From: Acidobacteria bacterium 13_1_20CM_3_53_8
GTDB lineage: Bacteria; Acidobacteriota; Blastocatellia; Pyrinomonadales; Pyrinomonadaceae
Assembly (NCBI GenBank): GCA_001920415.1
Contig: MNJR01000118.1
Coordinates: 1 to 63,804 of the forward strand
Direction of reading: 5' to 3'
Length of the DNA stretch: 63,804 nucleotides
Numbering within the stretch: position 1 is the first letter of the stretch; every line of letters begins with the position of its first letter. Positions 53,323 through 62,312 of the stretch are shown here, piece after piece. Under the pieces are notes generated by a model. That model had not been told where the DNA came from. It ran no database searches and was given only the letters and a program-made list of their open reading frames with translations. The position numbers and the translations under genes were made by a program.

Positions 53323-53873
53323 TTCAATTGATGTTTTGAAATTTCCGTGTAGCGCGAACCCTGTGGGCCAAGCTCGCTTCGTATAACTAACAGCTCTGAA
53401 ACAGGAAACCTCACAGCTTCGAATCCTGTGTCTTGATGAAGTTGCGCAATCTTTCTTGCTCCCTCTGGTTTTCGCAGCCGCGCGATTGTTAGATGAGGAT
53501 GAAAGGAGCGCTCCTCGCGACGAAAGCCTTCACGCTCGCTTTCAGTTTCTAGCGCGCTTTGAAGCCGCGCGAGGCTTCCCGTTTCGTCTTCAATTCCAAG
53601 CCAGAGGACGCGCGCCAACCCACGCGCAGGGAACACGCCCGCGCCCGTGATTAAGAGAATAAAAGCTTCCACCTCTCGCGCCGCACGCTCAGCCGCACGC
53701 GAGAGAGCTTCGACGCGACTCGCCTCAATATCTCCCAGAAATTTCAGCGTGATGTGCATCTTCTCTGGGCGATCCCAACTCGCACGCACGTCCGGCGCAA
53801 GGTGGCGCAGAGACTCTATGTAACGTGCAACGCTCTCGCGCACATCTTCTGAAAGCGGCACAGCGCAGAACAT
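53292..53873 (-). CDS. thpR: RNA 2',3'-cyclic phosphodiesterase
   Basis: From ATG 53873 (MFCAVPLSEDVRESV) the protein has 193 residues with the two HxTx motifs HITLKFLG and HLTIARLR that define the 2H phosphoesterases. It is a ThpR/LigT-like enzyme acting on RNA 2',3'-cyclic phosphates. The ORF extends upstream to 54191, but that leader encodes octamer-repeat sequence (RGGAETRGRG) and is rejected. The C-terminal nine residues come from the outer arm of repeat H18. Confidence 0.9.
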   Translation of the reverse strand: MFCAVPLSEDVRESVARYIESLRHLAPDVRASWDRPEKMHITLKFLGDIEASRVEALSRAAERAAREVEAFILLITGAGVFPARGLARVLWLGIEDETGSLARLQSALETESEREGFRREERSFHPHLTIARLRKPEGARKIAQLHQDTGFEAVRFPVSELLVIRSELGPQGSRYTEISKHQLKSVPPAVAGG

Positions 53874-53896
53874 ACGAAAGCGCGATTCAGCGCTTT

Positions 53897-54012
53897 CGTG
53901 ACGCGGAGACGCGGGGACGCGGGGACGCGGCGAAGATTCAGGAGCGAATGACTCGTCACGTCTTTCAATCTTTCCCTCGCCGCGTCCCCGCGTCTCCGCG
54001 CCTCCGCGTCTC
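53897..54012. repeat. Octamer inverted repeat H19 (GACGCGGA family)
   Basis: The left arm GACGCGGA/GACGCGGG (53900-53931) and complementary right arm (53972-54012) show the same family as H5. The right arm ends at the stop codon region of the penicillin acylase-type gene. Confidence 0.8.
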
Positions 54013-54013
54013 A

Positions 54014-56464
54014 TTACCTCGCTCCCGGTTCGAGTACGAGCGTTTCTCTCGTAGCGCTCGCAACTGCCTGTTTTGTGAAGGGAAAAACATGAGGCGTGAC
54101 GGCGCGCCAGTCTGCGAGTTGATCGCTCCAGTGCGGACTCGCCGGATTGCCGGATTCTCCAAGGGCTATGCCTTGCTGCGTCCTGTCCCAATCATTGGGG
54201 TCTGCAATCAAACGCATTGAGACTGACGCGCCACGATTGATTGTCGGTAGACTGCCTACAGCGCCGTTCTGCGGAAAGGGCGGAATGATAAACTGTAGGC
54301 CGACGATAGGAGCCTGCGCCAGTGGATGAGGAAATCGCACCTGAGCTTCTCGTCCCCAAGTCCATTTGGTTTCGTCCTCGCCGTAGCTGCGCGTCAATTC
54401 CTGATGCGCATCCCAGAAGCAGGCCATGAAGAGCGCGCCGTAATCCCCAAACTCGTGCGGCAGCCACTCTGCGGCTCTTTCCATTACTACGCGATCAACG
54501 AATGTATCAACGTTTGAATAAGCATAGCCTTGCGCGCTCTCTGGCCCAAGCGCGGCTGTGATGATTCGTTTGCGAAAGTTGGCGCGCATGTGTGCGACGA
54601 GAAGCGCGGCGCGCGAATCCGGCACGACGCGCCCATCCCATGCTTTCAACATCTGGTAATCTTCGCGCAGGTGTTCTACGTGAGAGCCGCCCATAGCAGA
54701 AACAAGTGTCTTGACGAACTCCTGGGCGAACGTTGCGCCAGAGATTGTGAAGGTGTCGCCCTGAATTGCGCGAAAATCTTCAATCGAATGTTTAGGCTTA
54801 GAGTTCAGAAGATCGTAGATTCTGCGAGCGCGATAGGCCGGAGCGGTAACGACCGTCAGCGCGTAAGGATAATCTAATCCGACTACGCGAGTGTTTGCCG
54901 TGACGATGATGCCGTTCGCAGGGTCAACAACGTGCGGGAGCTTATTGAAAGGAATGAAGCCGTGCCACTCGCCCTCGTCTGTAGAGCCGTCGTAAGGAAT
55001 TTTTCCGTCGCCTTTGCGTATGGGAAACTGGCCGACGCCGTAGTAGCCTATGTGCCCACGCGTGTCCGCGTAGACCATGTTGAATGGTGGCCCGTTGTAA
55101 TTCTTGAAAGCGTTGCTGAACTCGTTCCAGTTGTGAGCAGTGTTCATGAGATAAAAGCCTTCAAGAAGATTCGCCGTGGGCGCTAGCGCAGTCCATTGAA
55201 GCGCGTAACGCTTCCCGCTCTGTTCCAGGATGATTGGCCCGTGCCTTGTCACAGTCACATCAAACGGCGTGGTGTCCGTAGCCGTGTCAAGAAATCCTTT
55301 CCGAACCTTTATCTCTTCATGACGAACCTCTGCGTCGCGCCAGCCTGCGGGCGTCATGTAGCGTTGCGGATTTGTGGGATCGAATTTTTCTACATAAAGG
55401 TCTTGCACATCGCCTTCAAGACTGGTCACGCCCCACGCTATTTGATCGTTGTGCCCGATTGCTATGCCGGGCAGTCCGGCCACAGCAACACCTGCTGCGT
55501 GAAAGCCCGGCGCGCTCAGATTAATCATGTACCAGATAGAAGGCGCTGATGCTTGAAGGTGCGGGTCATTGGCGAGCAAGGGTTTGCCCGTCAGAGTATG
55601 TCGCCCGTCAATCACCCAGTTGTTACTCGCCGCGCAGTTCTCTGCGTAAAAGCCTATGCGACCGAGCGAGCGTTCCATAACGGCTGTGTCATCGAGTGCG
55701 GCGCGAACTGTCGCGTCGTCAACAGTGGAAGATGCGTTCTCGTTATGATGAATGAGTGAGACGGTCGTTTTTCTCTTTTTCGGCGGATTATCGCTGCCTA
55801 CGATTATCACGTCTAGGGGCGAGATTTCTGGAAAGAGCGCGTCGTGCTTTGTTTGCGGAAGGTCTGTGAATCGCCCGCGCGTGATGTCTTGATTCCATGA
55901 GGTCGAAAGCGTTTCGTCGAAAAGTTTCGACGTGACAATTGAATCCGCAGCAGTCCATGCGCGCGGCTTCAGTTGCAAAATCTTGAACTCCGGCGGCGTG
56001 TTATTATCATTCAGCGTTGCTATGTAAGCGTTCACGCCGCGCGCGTAATCTTCTAGCGCAGCGCGCAATTTCGGCGGAAGCTGCGCCGCCTGCGCGTCCG
56101 CAAGGCGACCGAAGCCGAGCGTGCGATGACGCTTATCTTCATTAAGCGCGGCCTTACCGAAAATCTCCGCAAGCTCGCCCCGCGCAGTTCGGCGGAAAAG
56201 TTCCATCTGCCACAAACGGTCGCTCGCCGTTGTGTAGCCTTGCGCGAAATATAGATCGGAATCATTCGCCGCCTCTATGTACGGGATGCCGCGCTCGTCG
56301 CGCGAAACGGTCACGCGCTGGCGCAAACCCGGAAGCTGAATCGAGCGCGAGGCAGGCGCGTTTGTCTGCGCTGAAGCTGTCTGAACGGCAGAGACGCGTG
56401 TTAAGGGCAGCGTCGCGTGGAGCAAAGAAAGAGTCAGGTAAAAGACCAGAAAACTTTTTTTCAT
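54014..56464 (-). CDS. Penicillin acylase-family N-terminal nucleophile hydrolase
   Basis: The 816-residue precursor has a signal peptide (MKKSFLVFYLTLSLLHATLP), the alpha-subunit segment (RDERGIPYIEAANDSDLYFA, GYTTASDRLWQMELFRR), a spacer, and the autocatalytic cleavage site before Ser280 in CAASNNWVIDG. The beta subunit follows (NDPHLQASAPSIWYMINLSA, GIAIGHNDQIAWGVT). It is an exported amide hydrolase acting on acylated amines, acyl-homoserine lactones or beta-lactams. The start has GGAGG 8 bp upstream, in sequence that resembles the end of the multi-hairpin element. Confidence 0.93.
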   Translation of the reverse strand: MKKSFLVFYLTLSLLHATLPLTRVSAVQTASAQTNAPASRSIQLPGLRQRVTVSRDERGIPYIEAANDSDLYFAQGYTTASDRLWQMELFRRTARGELAEIFGKAALNEDKRHRTLGFGRLADAQAAQLPPKLRAALEDYARGVNAYIATLNDNNTPPEFKILQLKPRAWTAADSIVTSKLFDETLSTSWNQDITRGRFTDLPQTKHDALFPEISPLDVIIVGSDNPPKKRKTTVSLIHHNENASSTVDDATVRAALDDTAVMERSLGRIGFYAENCAASNNWVIDGRHTLTGKPLLANDPHLQASAPSIWYMINLSAPGFHAAGVAVAGLPGIAIGHNDQIAWGVTSLEGDVQDLYVEKFDPTNPQRYMTPAGWRDAEVRHEEIKVRKGFLDTATDTTPFDVTVTRHGPIILEQSGKRYALQWTALAPTANLLEGFYLMNTAHNWNEFSNAFKNYNGPPFNMVYADTRGHIGYYGVGQFPIRKGDGKIPYDGSTDEGEWHGFIPFNKLPHVVDPANGIIVTANTRVVGLDYPYALTVVTAPAYRARRIYDLLNSKPKHSIEDFRAIQGDTFTISGATFAQEFVKTLVSAMGGSHVEHLREDYQMLKAWDGRVVPDSRAALLVAHMRANFRKRIITAALGPESAQGYAYSNVDTFVDRVVMERAAEWLPHEFGDYGALFMACFWDAHQELTRSYGEDETKWTWGREAQVRFPHPLAQAPIVGLQFIIPPFPQNGAVGSLPTINRGASVSMRLIADPNDWDRTQQGIALGESGNPASPHWSDQLADWRAVTPHVFPFTKQAVASATRETLVLEPGAR

Positions 56465-56515
56465 CTATGCCTCCGCAAGATTTGGATTGTAGCCCGCTTA
56501 CGCGAGCTTAGGTAA
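56465..56515. mobile_element. One-arm remnant of the multi-hairpin element
   Basis: CTATGCCTCCGCAAGATTTG and the following hairpin AGCCCGC-TTAC-GCGAGCT align with the left end of the 6230 element (CTCACCTTACGCAAGATTGG, then AGCCCGC-GCAA-GCGGGC). No right end is found nearby. It abuts the start codon of the penicillin acylase-type gene. Confidence 0.45.
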
Positions 56516-56854
56516 TCTTTACTGCTATCTCTATCCCTGATGAGAGCTAATAGTAGCATAGATGTATTGGGTTAATGGATACTCGGAAAGAATAGGCTTG
56601 CGCCTTTGGTTTCATGTTTGGATTATCTTTTACATATGGCATATCCATCTAAATTTTATTGACTTAATACCAGATTAGTAATAGTTTCTTGCTGTCTTAT
56701 GAAGCAGCCGACTGGTCATAGGTCTTCATTTGTCCCACCCATCTTCTGCCCAGCTTCGTAGATAATGAATCAGGTTTACACGCTACTCGCAAGATTTACT
56801 GATTTTGCCTGAGTCACGCTGACTGCTTGAATCTACAAGAAAAGGAAGAAAACC
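56516..56854. other. AT-rich divergent intergenic region
   Basis: No gene or repeat family is seen in these roughly 340 bp. The region should hold promoters for the rightward exoprotein gene at 56855; TTGACT near 56661 is a possible -35 without a convincing -10. Confidence 0.4.
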
Positions 56855-58732
56855 ATGAAACATCTATTCCCCAGATTCGCATCTCTCTATTCCAGAGTTT
56901 TTACTGCGCTACTATTATTAACCTTTCTGACAATGTCTCTATTGCCCGGCACATCCAGCGCGGCAAACTCTACAAATCTTAAGAAGTCTGCTGCAAGGAA
57001 AAGCAGGATGGCAAATAGAGACGATCTGTTTGTGCCCCGCAAGACGCTCTCTGACGGTCTTGCGCCAGCAAGCTCTGGTGACCCCGGTGTGGTGCGGGAG
57101 ACTGTTTTCTCTAACTCGTCGGCTATAACGATTAACGACAGCGCCTCGAACCCGACCGCAGCCACTCCCTACCCGTCAATCATTAATGTCACAAGTTCCC
57201 CAAACAATATTACCAATCTGACGGTGACAATTACTGGCTTCAGCCACACTAACGCTGCCGACGTTGACATGCTGCTCGTCGGGCCAACGGGCGCGAAGAT
57301 GCTCATTTGGTCGGACGTGGGCGGCGACTCTCCCGGCGGGAACGTCAGCAATCTGACCATTACATTGTCCGACGCGGCTACCCACTTTATGGGACGTCCG
57401 GGTGCCACTGGTGGCGACGCAACCACATTAGCCAGCGGCACCTTCAAGCCGACAAACTGCAACAGCGTTAACCAGTGCGACACTGTAAATAACGGAAGCG
57501 CCAATGATACCTTCCCATCGCCAGCGCCGTCCGGCCCGTATCTCTCCAACAGCCCTCTAGCGAGCGTTGGAACTAGCACCATAGCGAGTATCTTTAACAA
57601 CACAAATCCAGTCGGCCAATGGAAACTCTACGTGTCAGACGACGCTGGCGGTGATGCGGGCAGTATCAGCGGCGGCTGGTCGCTGAACATAACAGCGACC
57701 GGGCCAACGGCCACGAACGGAAGCGTCAGCGGAAAGATAACCGGCAACGACGGCGCATCCGTAAGCGGCGCGGTCGTAAACCTAAACGGGTCGCAATCGC
57801 GCAAGACGATTACAGACGCGAACGGCCAATACCGCTTCGATAATGTAGAGACCAGCGGCTTCTATACAGTCACACCTTCACGAGCGAACTTTACATTCAG
57901 CCCGTCGCAGCGCTCGTTCAGCCAGCTTGGTATCAATACCGATGCAGCATTTACAGGAGCGTCAAACGGTGACGCCGCGAATCCGTTGGAAACATCGGAA
58001 TACTTCGTGCGCCAGCAATATCTGGACTTCTTAGGCCGTGAGCCTGATGAAGGAGGACTTAATTACTGGAGCGCTCGGATAAACGAGTGCGGCGCAGATT
58101 CAGGTTGCATACGCCAGAGAAGAATAGATGTCTCTGCGGCATTTTTCATGAGCGAAGAGTTCCAACAAACAGGCTCATACATCTACCGTCTGTACAAAGC
58201 TGGACTTGGTAGAGAGCTTAACTATCAAGAGTTCACATCAGACCGCTCTCAGGTAGTTGATAACGGCACGCTCAACTCAAGCCGTCAGGCTTTCGCCAAC
58301 TCGTTTGTCGAGCGCGCTGAGTTTGTGCAGAAGTACAACGGGGCGAATACGGCCAGCAGTTTCGTTGACGCTCTAATGCAGACTATCAGGCAGACGGATG
58401 GCGTTGACCTAGCAGGCCAACGTGATGCTTTGATGGCACGGTATCAGACGGGAAGCAGCCAGAATGAGAGCCGCGCTCTTGCCTTAAGAGATGCGATTGA
58501 GGCTGCAAGCTTCAGGCAGGCGGAGTACAACCGCTCGTTCGTGCAGATAGAATACTTCGGCTACTTGAAGAGGGATACGGACAGCGGAGGCTATAACTTC
58601 TGGCTTGATGTGCTGAACAATCGAGTGGCTGGAAACTATCAATCAATGGTCTGCGCTTTCCTGACCAGTTCGGAATACCAGCGCAGGTTCTCTTTCATCG
58701 TCACACGCAGCAACAGCGAGTGCGGGCAGTAA
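56855..58732 (+). CDS. Exoprotein with P-domain-like, carboxypeptidase-regulatory-like and DUF4214 domains
   Basis: The 625-residue protein has a signal peptide (to about 38). A proprotein-convertase P/Homo-B-like beta-sandwich spans about 95-275 (NLTVTITGFSHTNAADVDML, NPVGQWKLYVSDDAGGDAGS). A carboxypeptidase-regulatory-like fold follows at 285-365 (SGKITGNDGASVSGAVVNLN, DANGQYRFDNV). The C-terminal DUF4214 region has FLGREPDEGGLNYW and a second copy FGYLKRDTDSGGYNFW. The DUF4214 part is clearly homologous to the truncated module at the left edge of the window. It is probably surface-associated, with no enzymatic motif. Confidence 0.85.
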   Translation: MKHLFPRFASLYSRVFTALLLLTFLTMSLLPGTSSAANSTNLKKSAARKSRMANRDDLFVPRKTLSDGLAPASSGDPGVVRETVFSNSSAITINDSASNPTAATPYPSIINVTSSPNNITNLTVTITGFSHTNAADVDMLLVGPTGAKMLIWSDVGGDSPGGNVSNLTITLSDAATHFMGRPGATGGDATTLASGTFKPTNCNSVNQCDTVNNGSANDTFPSPAPSGPYLSNSPLASVGTSTIASIFNNTNPVGQWKLYVSDDAGGDAGSISGGWSLNITATGPTATNGSVSGKITGNDGASVSGAVVNLNGSQSRKTITDANGQYRFDNVETSGFYTVTPSRANFTFSPSQRSFSQLGINTDAAFTGASNGDAANPLETSEYFVRQQYLDFLGREPDEGGLNYWSARINECGADSGCIRQRRIDVSAAFFMSEEFQQTGSYIYRLYKAGLGRELNYQEFTSDRSQVVDNGTLNSSRQAFANSFVERAEFVQKYNGANTASSFVDALMQTIRQTDGVDLAGQRDALMARYQTGSSQNESRALALRDAIEAASFRQAEYNRSFVQIEYFGYLKRDTDSGGYNFWLDVLNNRVAGNYQSMVCAFLTSSEYQRRFSFIVTRSNSECGQ

Positions 58733-58760
58733 GTCAGTTGGAAGACAAACCATTGCTAAT

Positions 58761-58797
58761 AGCGGGCGAGTCATATCGTGGCTCGCCCGTTTCTTTT
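58761..58797 (+). terminator. Rho-independent terminator
   Basis: The stem CGGGCGAG / CTCGCCCG (58763-58770, 58782-58789) is followed by TTTCTTTT, just after the exoprotein gene. Confidence 0.75.
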
Positions 58798-58959
58798 GAA
58801 GCACCCGGTTTAGAGCAACATCCGAACGGATTTAAGAAGAAGTTGACCGATTGCGTTGACGCTTTGCCGTGCGAGCCATTACAATCCGCCTGTTGATTCC
58901 AGAAATGCGCGCACGCTTTAATTCGCTGAAGCGATTCGTGGCCGGACGCTGATTTCATA

Positions 58960-59829
58960 ATGCGACCTCTTTCAAACACTCTTTGCGCTCTACTCTTCTG
59001 TTTGCTCTGCGCCGCAGGCACGCAAGCTCAGCAGCGACCGCTTCTCACTGAAGACGTTGACATCATCCCGCCGGGCACTGTGCGCATTGAGGCCGGAGTT
59101 GATTTCGAGCAGAACGCCAGGTTTCCGCTCTCAGGATTAACGGGTGATCTGACGCGCGTCGGCGTCATTGGCGTCAACATTGGCCTTTCGCCTAACGTAG
59201 AAGTTCAGGTTGACGGCGTTTTGCAGAATTATCTGAGCATAAACTCGATGAATGTGCCTTCGCCTATTCCGCTCAACGTAGTGCCGGGCGCAAACTCTAC
59301 TAGCGACTTTGGCGATTTCACGCTCTCTACGAAAATCAAGCTGCGTGCGGAGACAAGGCGCAGTCCATCGCTTGGCTTCCGCTTCGGCGTGCAGTTGCCT
59401 AACTCCAATCAGGCGCGCGGCATTGGCACGAACCAGACGAACGCTTACGGGATGATTCTCGTCGGCAAGAAGTTCGGGCGCAATGGTCGCTTCAACACTT
59501 TCGGCAACTTGGGACTGGGCATCCTCACAGCGCCTACGCAACTCTTCACGCAGAACGATGTGGTGCTCTACGGTCTGGCCGGAATCTTTCGTCTGAACAA
59601 ACAGTTCAATCTGGTCGGCGAGGTGAACGGGCGCGCCAACACAAGGCCGGGCACAGGGCCGCTCGGAACAGAATCGCAGGGCGAGGCGCGCTTGGGTCTG
59701 CAACTGAGGGCTTCGGGCTTGCGCTTCGACATAGCCGGGATAGCAGGGTTGACCCGTTTCAGCCCGCGCTCCGGCGTCACCTTCGGCGTCACCTACGACT
59801 CCCCAAACATTTTCACGCCCGCACGGTAA
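58960..59829 (+). CDS. Outer-membrane beta-barrel protein (transporter-like)
   Basis: The 289-residue protein has a signal peptide (TLCALLFCLLCAAGTQA) followed by PLLTEDVDIIPPGTVRIEAG and alternating amphipathic strands (VEVQVDGVLQNYLSI, LRFDIAGIAGLTRFSPRSG). The strand pattern resembles small barrels annotated as MetA-pathway or transporter-like proteins. The substrate is unknown. It stands between a terminator and repeat H20. Confidence 0.8.
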   Translation: MRPLSNTLCALLFCLLCAAGTQAQQRPLLTEDVDIIPPGTVRIEAGVDFEQNARFPLSGLTGDLTRVGVIGVNIGLSPNVEVQVDGVLQNYLSINSMNVPSPIPLNVVPGANSTSDFGDFTLSTKIKLRAETRRSPSLGFRFGVQLPNSNQARGIGTNQTNAYGMILVGKKFGRNGRFNTFGNLGLGILTAPTQLFTQNDVVLYGLAGIFRLNKQFNLVGEVNGRANTRPGTGPLGTESQGEARLGLQLRASGLRFDIAGIAGLTRFSPRSGVTFGVTYDSPNIFTPAR

Positions 59830-59914
59830 AAAGTCTGGAGTCTGAAGTCTGGAGTCTGGAGTCTGATGGATTGAAGTTTTTGACTCCAGACTCTAGACTC
59901 CAGACTTGAGACTT
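59829..59914. repeat. Heptamer inverted repeat H20 (AGTCTGG family)
   Basis: The left arm AGTCTGG AGTCTGA units (59833-59861) and right arm CCAGACT units (59881-59912). The same family forms the outer arms of H10. It overlaps the upstream stop codon and ends 5 bp before the next ATG. Confidence 0.85.
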
Positions 59915-59919
59915 TTTTT

Positions 59920-60588
59920 ATGTTCGACTGGGTAAGATATGTTGCTCGCTGGCTTGAGCATTATGTTATAGGGATGCCGCTCGTGCTGGCAGCGCCCGCG
60001 ATGATTATCATTGGCGCGCTGGATTCTTCGCTGCTCTCGCTGCCGGAGATTAACGACTACCTGGTGGTTGGCCGTTGCGCCCGCCAGCCTTCGGCGGTCT
60101 TCTTCTTTCCGTTGTTTGCGGCTGTGGGTTCTGTGTTGGGCTGCCTGCTGCTTTACACTATCATGCAGCGCGGCGGTCAGGCCGTATTGCGTCGCCGCTT
60201 CCGCCCGGATCACATAGAGCGTGTGGAGCGCGCTTACGCGCGTTTCGGTTTTCTGGCGCTCGCAGTGCCTGCGCTTCTGCCGCCTCCCATGCCTTTCAAG
60301 ATTTTCGTGGCTACGGCGGGCGCGCTGGAATTCCCGCGCTGGCGCTTCATACTTACAGTGATGATAGCGCGCTCTGTTCGTTACTACGTCGAAGGAACGC
60401 TCGCAGTTTTTTACGGTCGCCGCGTGCTCAGTTTTTTACGAGATAACGGCATGATGATACTCAGCATCGTAGGCGGACTCTGTTTGCTAGCTCTTGCCAT
60501 ATACCTTCTGTCGGGTAGAGGCCGCAGGGCAGTCAAGGAAGGGAAGATCGCTGCGGCGGAAGCAACAGCAGAAGAAAGTCAAAAGTAA
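59920..60588 (+). CDS. VTT/DedA-like membrane protein
   Basis: The 222-residue protein has a VTT/SNARE-associated-type architecture: GALDSSLLSLPEINDYLVVG (re-entrant loop), AAVGSVLGCLLLYTIMQRGG, ALLPPPMPFKIFVATAGALE and a C-terminal helix with a charged tail. Family members are lipid scramblases or transporters. The last three codons and stop (Ser-Gln-Lys-TAA) come from the following heptamer repeat. A tandem paralogue (60738) lies downstream but is broken. Confidence 0.9.
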   Translation: MFDWVRYVARWLEHYVIGMPLVLAAPAMIIIGALDSSLLSLPEINDYLVVGRCARQPSAVFFFPLFAAVGSVLGCLLLYTIMQRGGQAVLRRRFRPDHIERVERAYARFGFLALAVPALLPPPMPFKIFVATAGALEFPRWRFILTVMIARSVRYYVEGTLAVFYGRRVLSFLRDNGMMILSIVGGLCLLALAIYLLSGRGRRAVKEGKIAAAEATAEESQK

Positions 60589-60691
60589 AAAGGTAAAAGG
60601 CAAAAGTTAGGATAAAGCATTTTTAATTTATAATTCACGCCTGCAAGGCGTGTCCACACTTTTTCCTTTTACCTTTTTACTTTTGACTTCC
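60579..60691. repeat. Heptamer inverted repeat H21 (AAAAGGY family) with shared loop
   Basis: The arms are 60579-60608 and 60660-60690. The loop 60618-60659 is the exact reverse complement of the 42-bp loop motif of H1 and H22. Confidence 0.85.
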
Positions 60692-60737
60692 AAAGGCGGT
60701 GCTGACCTGAGTAGATTTTGAAAGGAACTATTTTTGA

Positions 60738-61327
60738 TTGAAGTATCTTTTACATAAGCTCGCCACGACACTTGCGGGAGTTAAAGCATACTTAATAGCT
60801 TTCGGCGCGTTCGGACTCTTCGGCATAGCGCTACTGGATTCTTCGTTCGTGCCGCTGCCGAGCGGGATTGATGCGGCGGTGCGGCGACCGTAGGTTCTAT
60901 CATAGGCACGCTGACTCTCTATTTCATCGCCAGACGCGCGGGGCATCGTGTCCTTGCGCGCTTCTCGCCTCAGAAGCAGGCGCGCGTGCAGGACTTAATT
61001 AACCGCTATGACGTGCTATCGGTTCTGGTAGCATCTTTGTTGCCGCCGCCAGCGCCGTTCAAGCTATTCGTCATCACGTCGGGCGTCGTGCGCGTGAGCG
61101 TGCTGCGATTCACGATTGCAATCACGATTGGCCGCGCCTTCCGTTTCCTGCTAGAAGGTTATCTGGCTGCGCGCTACGGCGAGAACGCAAAGGAATTGCT
61201 CGCGCGCTACTATCCCGCAATCGGTATAGGTCTTGCAGTTTTAATCATAGCTGCATTCGTCGCGCGAAGCCTCATGCACAAGAAACCGGAGGAGAGAACG
61301 CAAGAAATAGAGATAAGCAGTGAGTGA
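60738..61327 (+). pseudogene. Second VTT/DedA-like gene, frameshifted by an internal deletion
   Basis: A TTG at 60738 with AAGGAA upstream encodes LKYLLHKLATTLAGVKAYLI and continues to LDSSFVPLPSGIDAAV, then meets a stop at about 60893. The next frame carries the continuation (AATVGSIIGTLTLYFIARRA to the stop at 61327). Compared with the intact paralogue at 59920, about 25 residues are missing between the two parts. The junction sits in GCGGCG repeats (60881-60892), suggesting slippage or microhomology-mediated deletion. The start ORF, junction and C-terminus together give the range used. Confidence 0.8.
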
Positions 61328-61460
61328 GAAAAGGCAAAGGAAAGGCAAAAGTAAAAAGGTAAAAGGCAAAAGTGTGGACACGCCTTGCAGGCGTGAATTA
61401 TAAATTAAAAATGGTTTCAGCCTTCCTTTTGCCTTTTACCTTTTTACTTTTGACTTCTTA
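61326..61460. repeat. Heptamer inverted repeat H22 (AAAAGGY family) with shared loop
   Basis: The arms are 61330-61371 and 61425-61458. The 42-bp loop motif is at 61372-61413. The right arm supplies the last codons of the exonuclease gene (minus strand), Ser-Gln-Lys-stop. Confidence 0.85.
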
Positions 61461-62256
61461 TTCGTGCTTTGAATCTTTTCGCAGCAGATACGTCGCGCAC
61501 GCCGTGCTCGTCCAATCGTTCAAGCACGCGCAGGAAAATTTCTGCTGTTGCGCGCGCATCATGAGCGGCGCGGTGGCGGTTGGCGAGCGGAATCTGAAAA
61601 TGCTCGGCTATGGTGTGCAGACGGTGATTGGGAAGGTCTGGGAAGACGCTGCGCGCCAGTTGCACTGTGCATAGATGCGGGTTGGACATGCGGCGTCCGG
61701 GGAAGAGGCGCGCTATCTCGTAGTTGATAAAGCGCACGTCGAACGGCGCGTCGTGCGCGACGAGCACAGAGCCTTCCGAGAAATCCAGCCAGTCGTTAAC
61801 TATCTCGGCAAAGAGTGGCGCGTTCTTTACCATCTCATTCGAGATTCCTGTGAGACGAGCTATAAAAGGCGGAATAGAATTTTCGGGGTTTACAAGGGTC
61901 TGAAACTCAGAGACTATAGCGCCGCGATGTACGCGGTACGCGCCAATCTCCATGATGCGTGATGGCGGAATCTTTGCGCCTGTGGTTTCAATGTCAACGA
62001 CAACGAAATCCGCTTCGCGCAAGCTGCGCGCTTCGTCGTTAATCTCGACCGTAGCGCCGTCGCGGATTACCAGCCTGTGATCTCCGCTGATTAAATCCGC
62101 GACGAGCGACGCAGCGAGTTGCGCATCCAGGTCTGGAACATTCAGCACGACGAGCGCAACTTCGGTCGCAGGTGCGCTGCCGCCGCGCGCACGAAGCATC
62201 TCGACAGCTTCTTCTACGAGCGGCACGTCGGGCACTAGATTGCGGTAAGACTTCAT
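61444..62256 (-). CDS. DnaQ-like DEDDh 3'-5' exonuclease with N-terminal winged-helix-like domain
   Basis: The 270-residue protein has an N-terminal domain of about 75 residues (VPLVEEAVEMLRARGGSAPA, HRLVIRDGATVEIND) similar to HARE/winged-helix modules. The exonuclease fold follows with VVVDIETTG (Asp, Glu), VLVAHDAPFDVRF (Asp) and NRHRAAHDARATAEIF (His, Asp). It is related to the DNA polymerase III epsilon exonuclease and may proofread or act in repair. It is divergent from pyrE by about 56 bp. Confidence 0.9.
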   Translation of the reverse strand: MKSYRNLVPDVPLVEEAVEMLRARGGSAPATEVALVVLNVPDLDAQLAASLVADLISGDHRLVIRDGATVEINDEARSLREADFVVVDIETTGAKIPPSRIMEIGAYRVHRGAIVSEFQTLVNPENSIPPFIARLTGISNEMVKNAPLFAEIVNDWLDFSEGSVLVAHDAPFDVRFINYEIARLFPGRRMSNPHLCTVQLARSVFPDLPNHRLHTIAEHFQIPLANRHRAAHDARATAEIFLRVLERLDEHGVRDVSAAKRFKARIRSQK

Positions 62257-62312
62257 ATGGTCTGCATTGTAGCGCGCTGTATGTCTGTTTGAGAAATGAG
62301 GTGGATGAAAGA

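Noticed and set aside
53874-54191. N-terminal extension of the thpR ORF to 54191
   Set aside because: The extension is octamer-repeat sequence and the reverse of the penicillin acylase 3' end. The family starts at MFCAVPL (53873).
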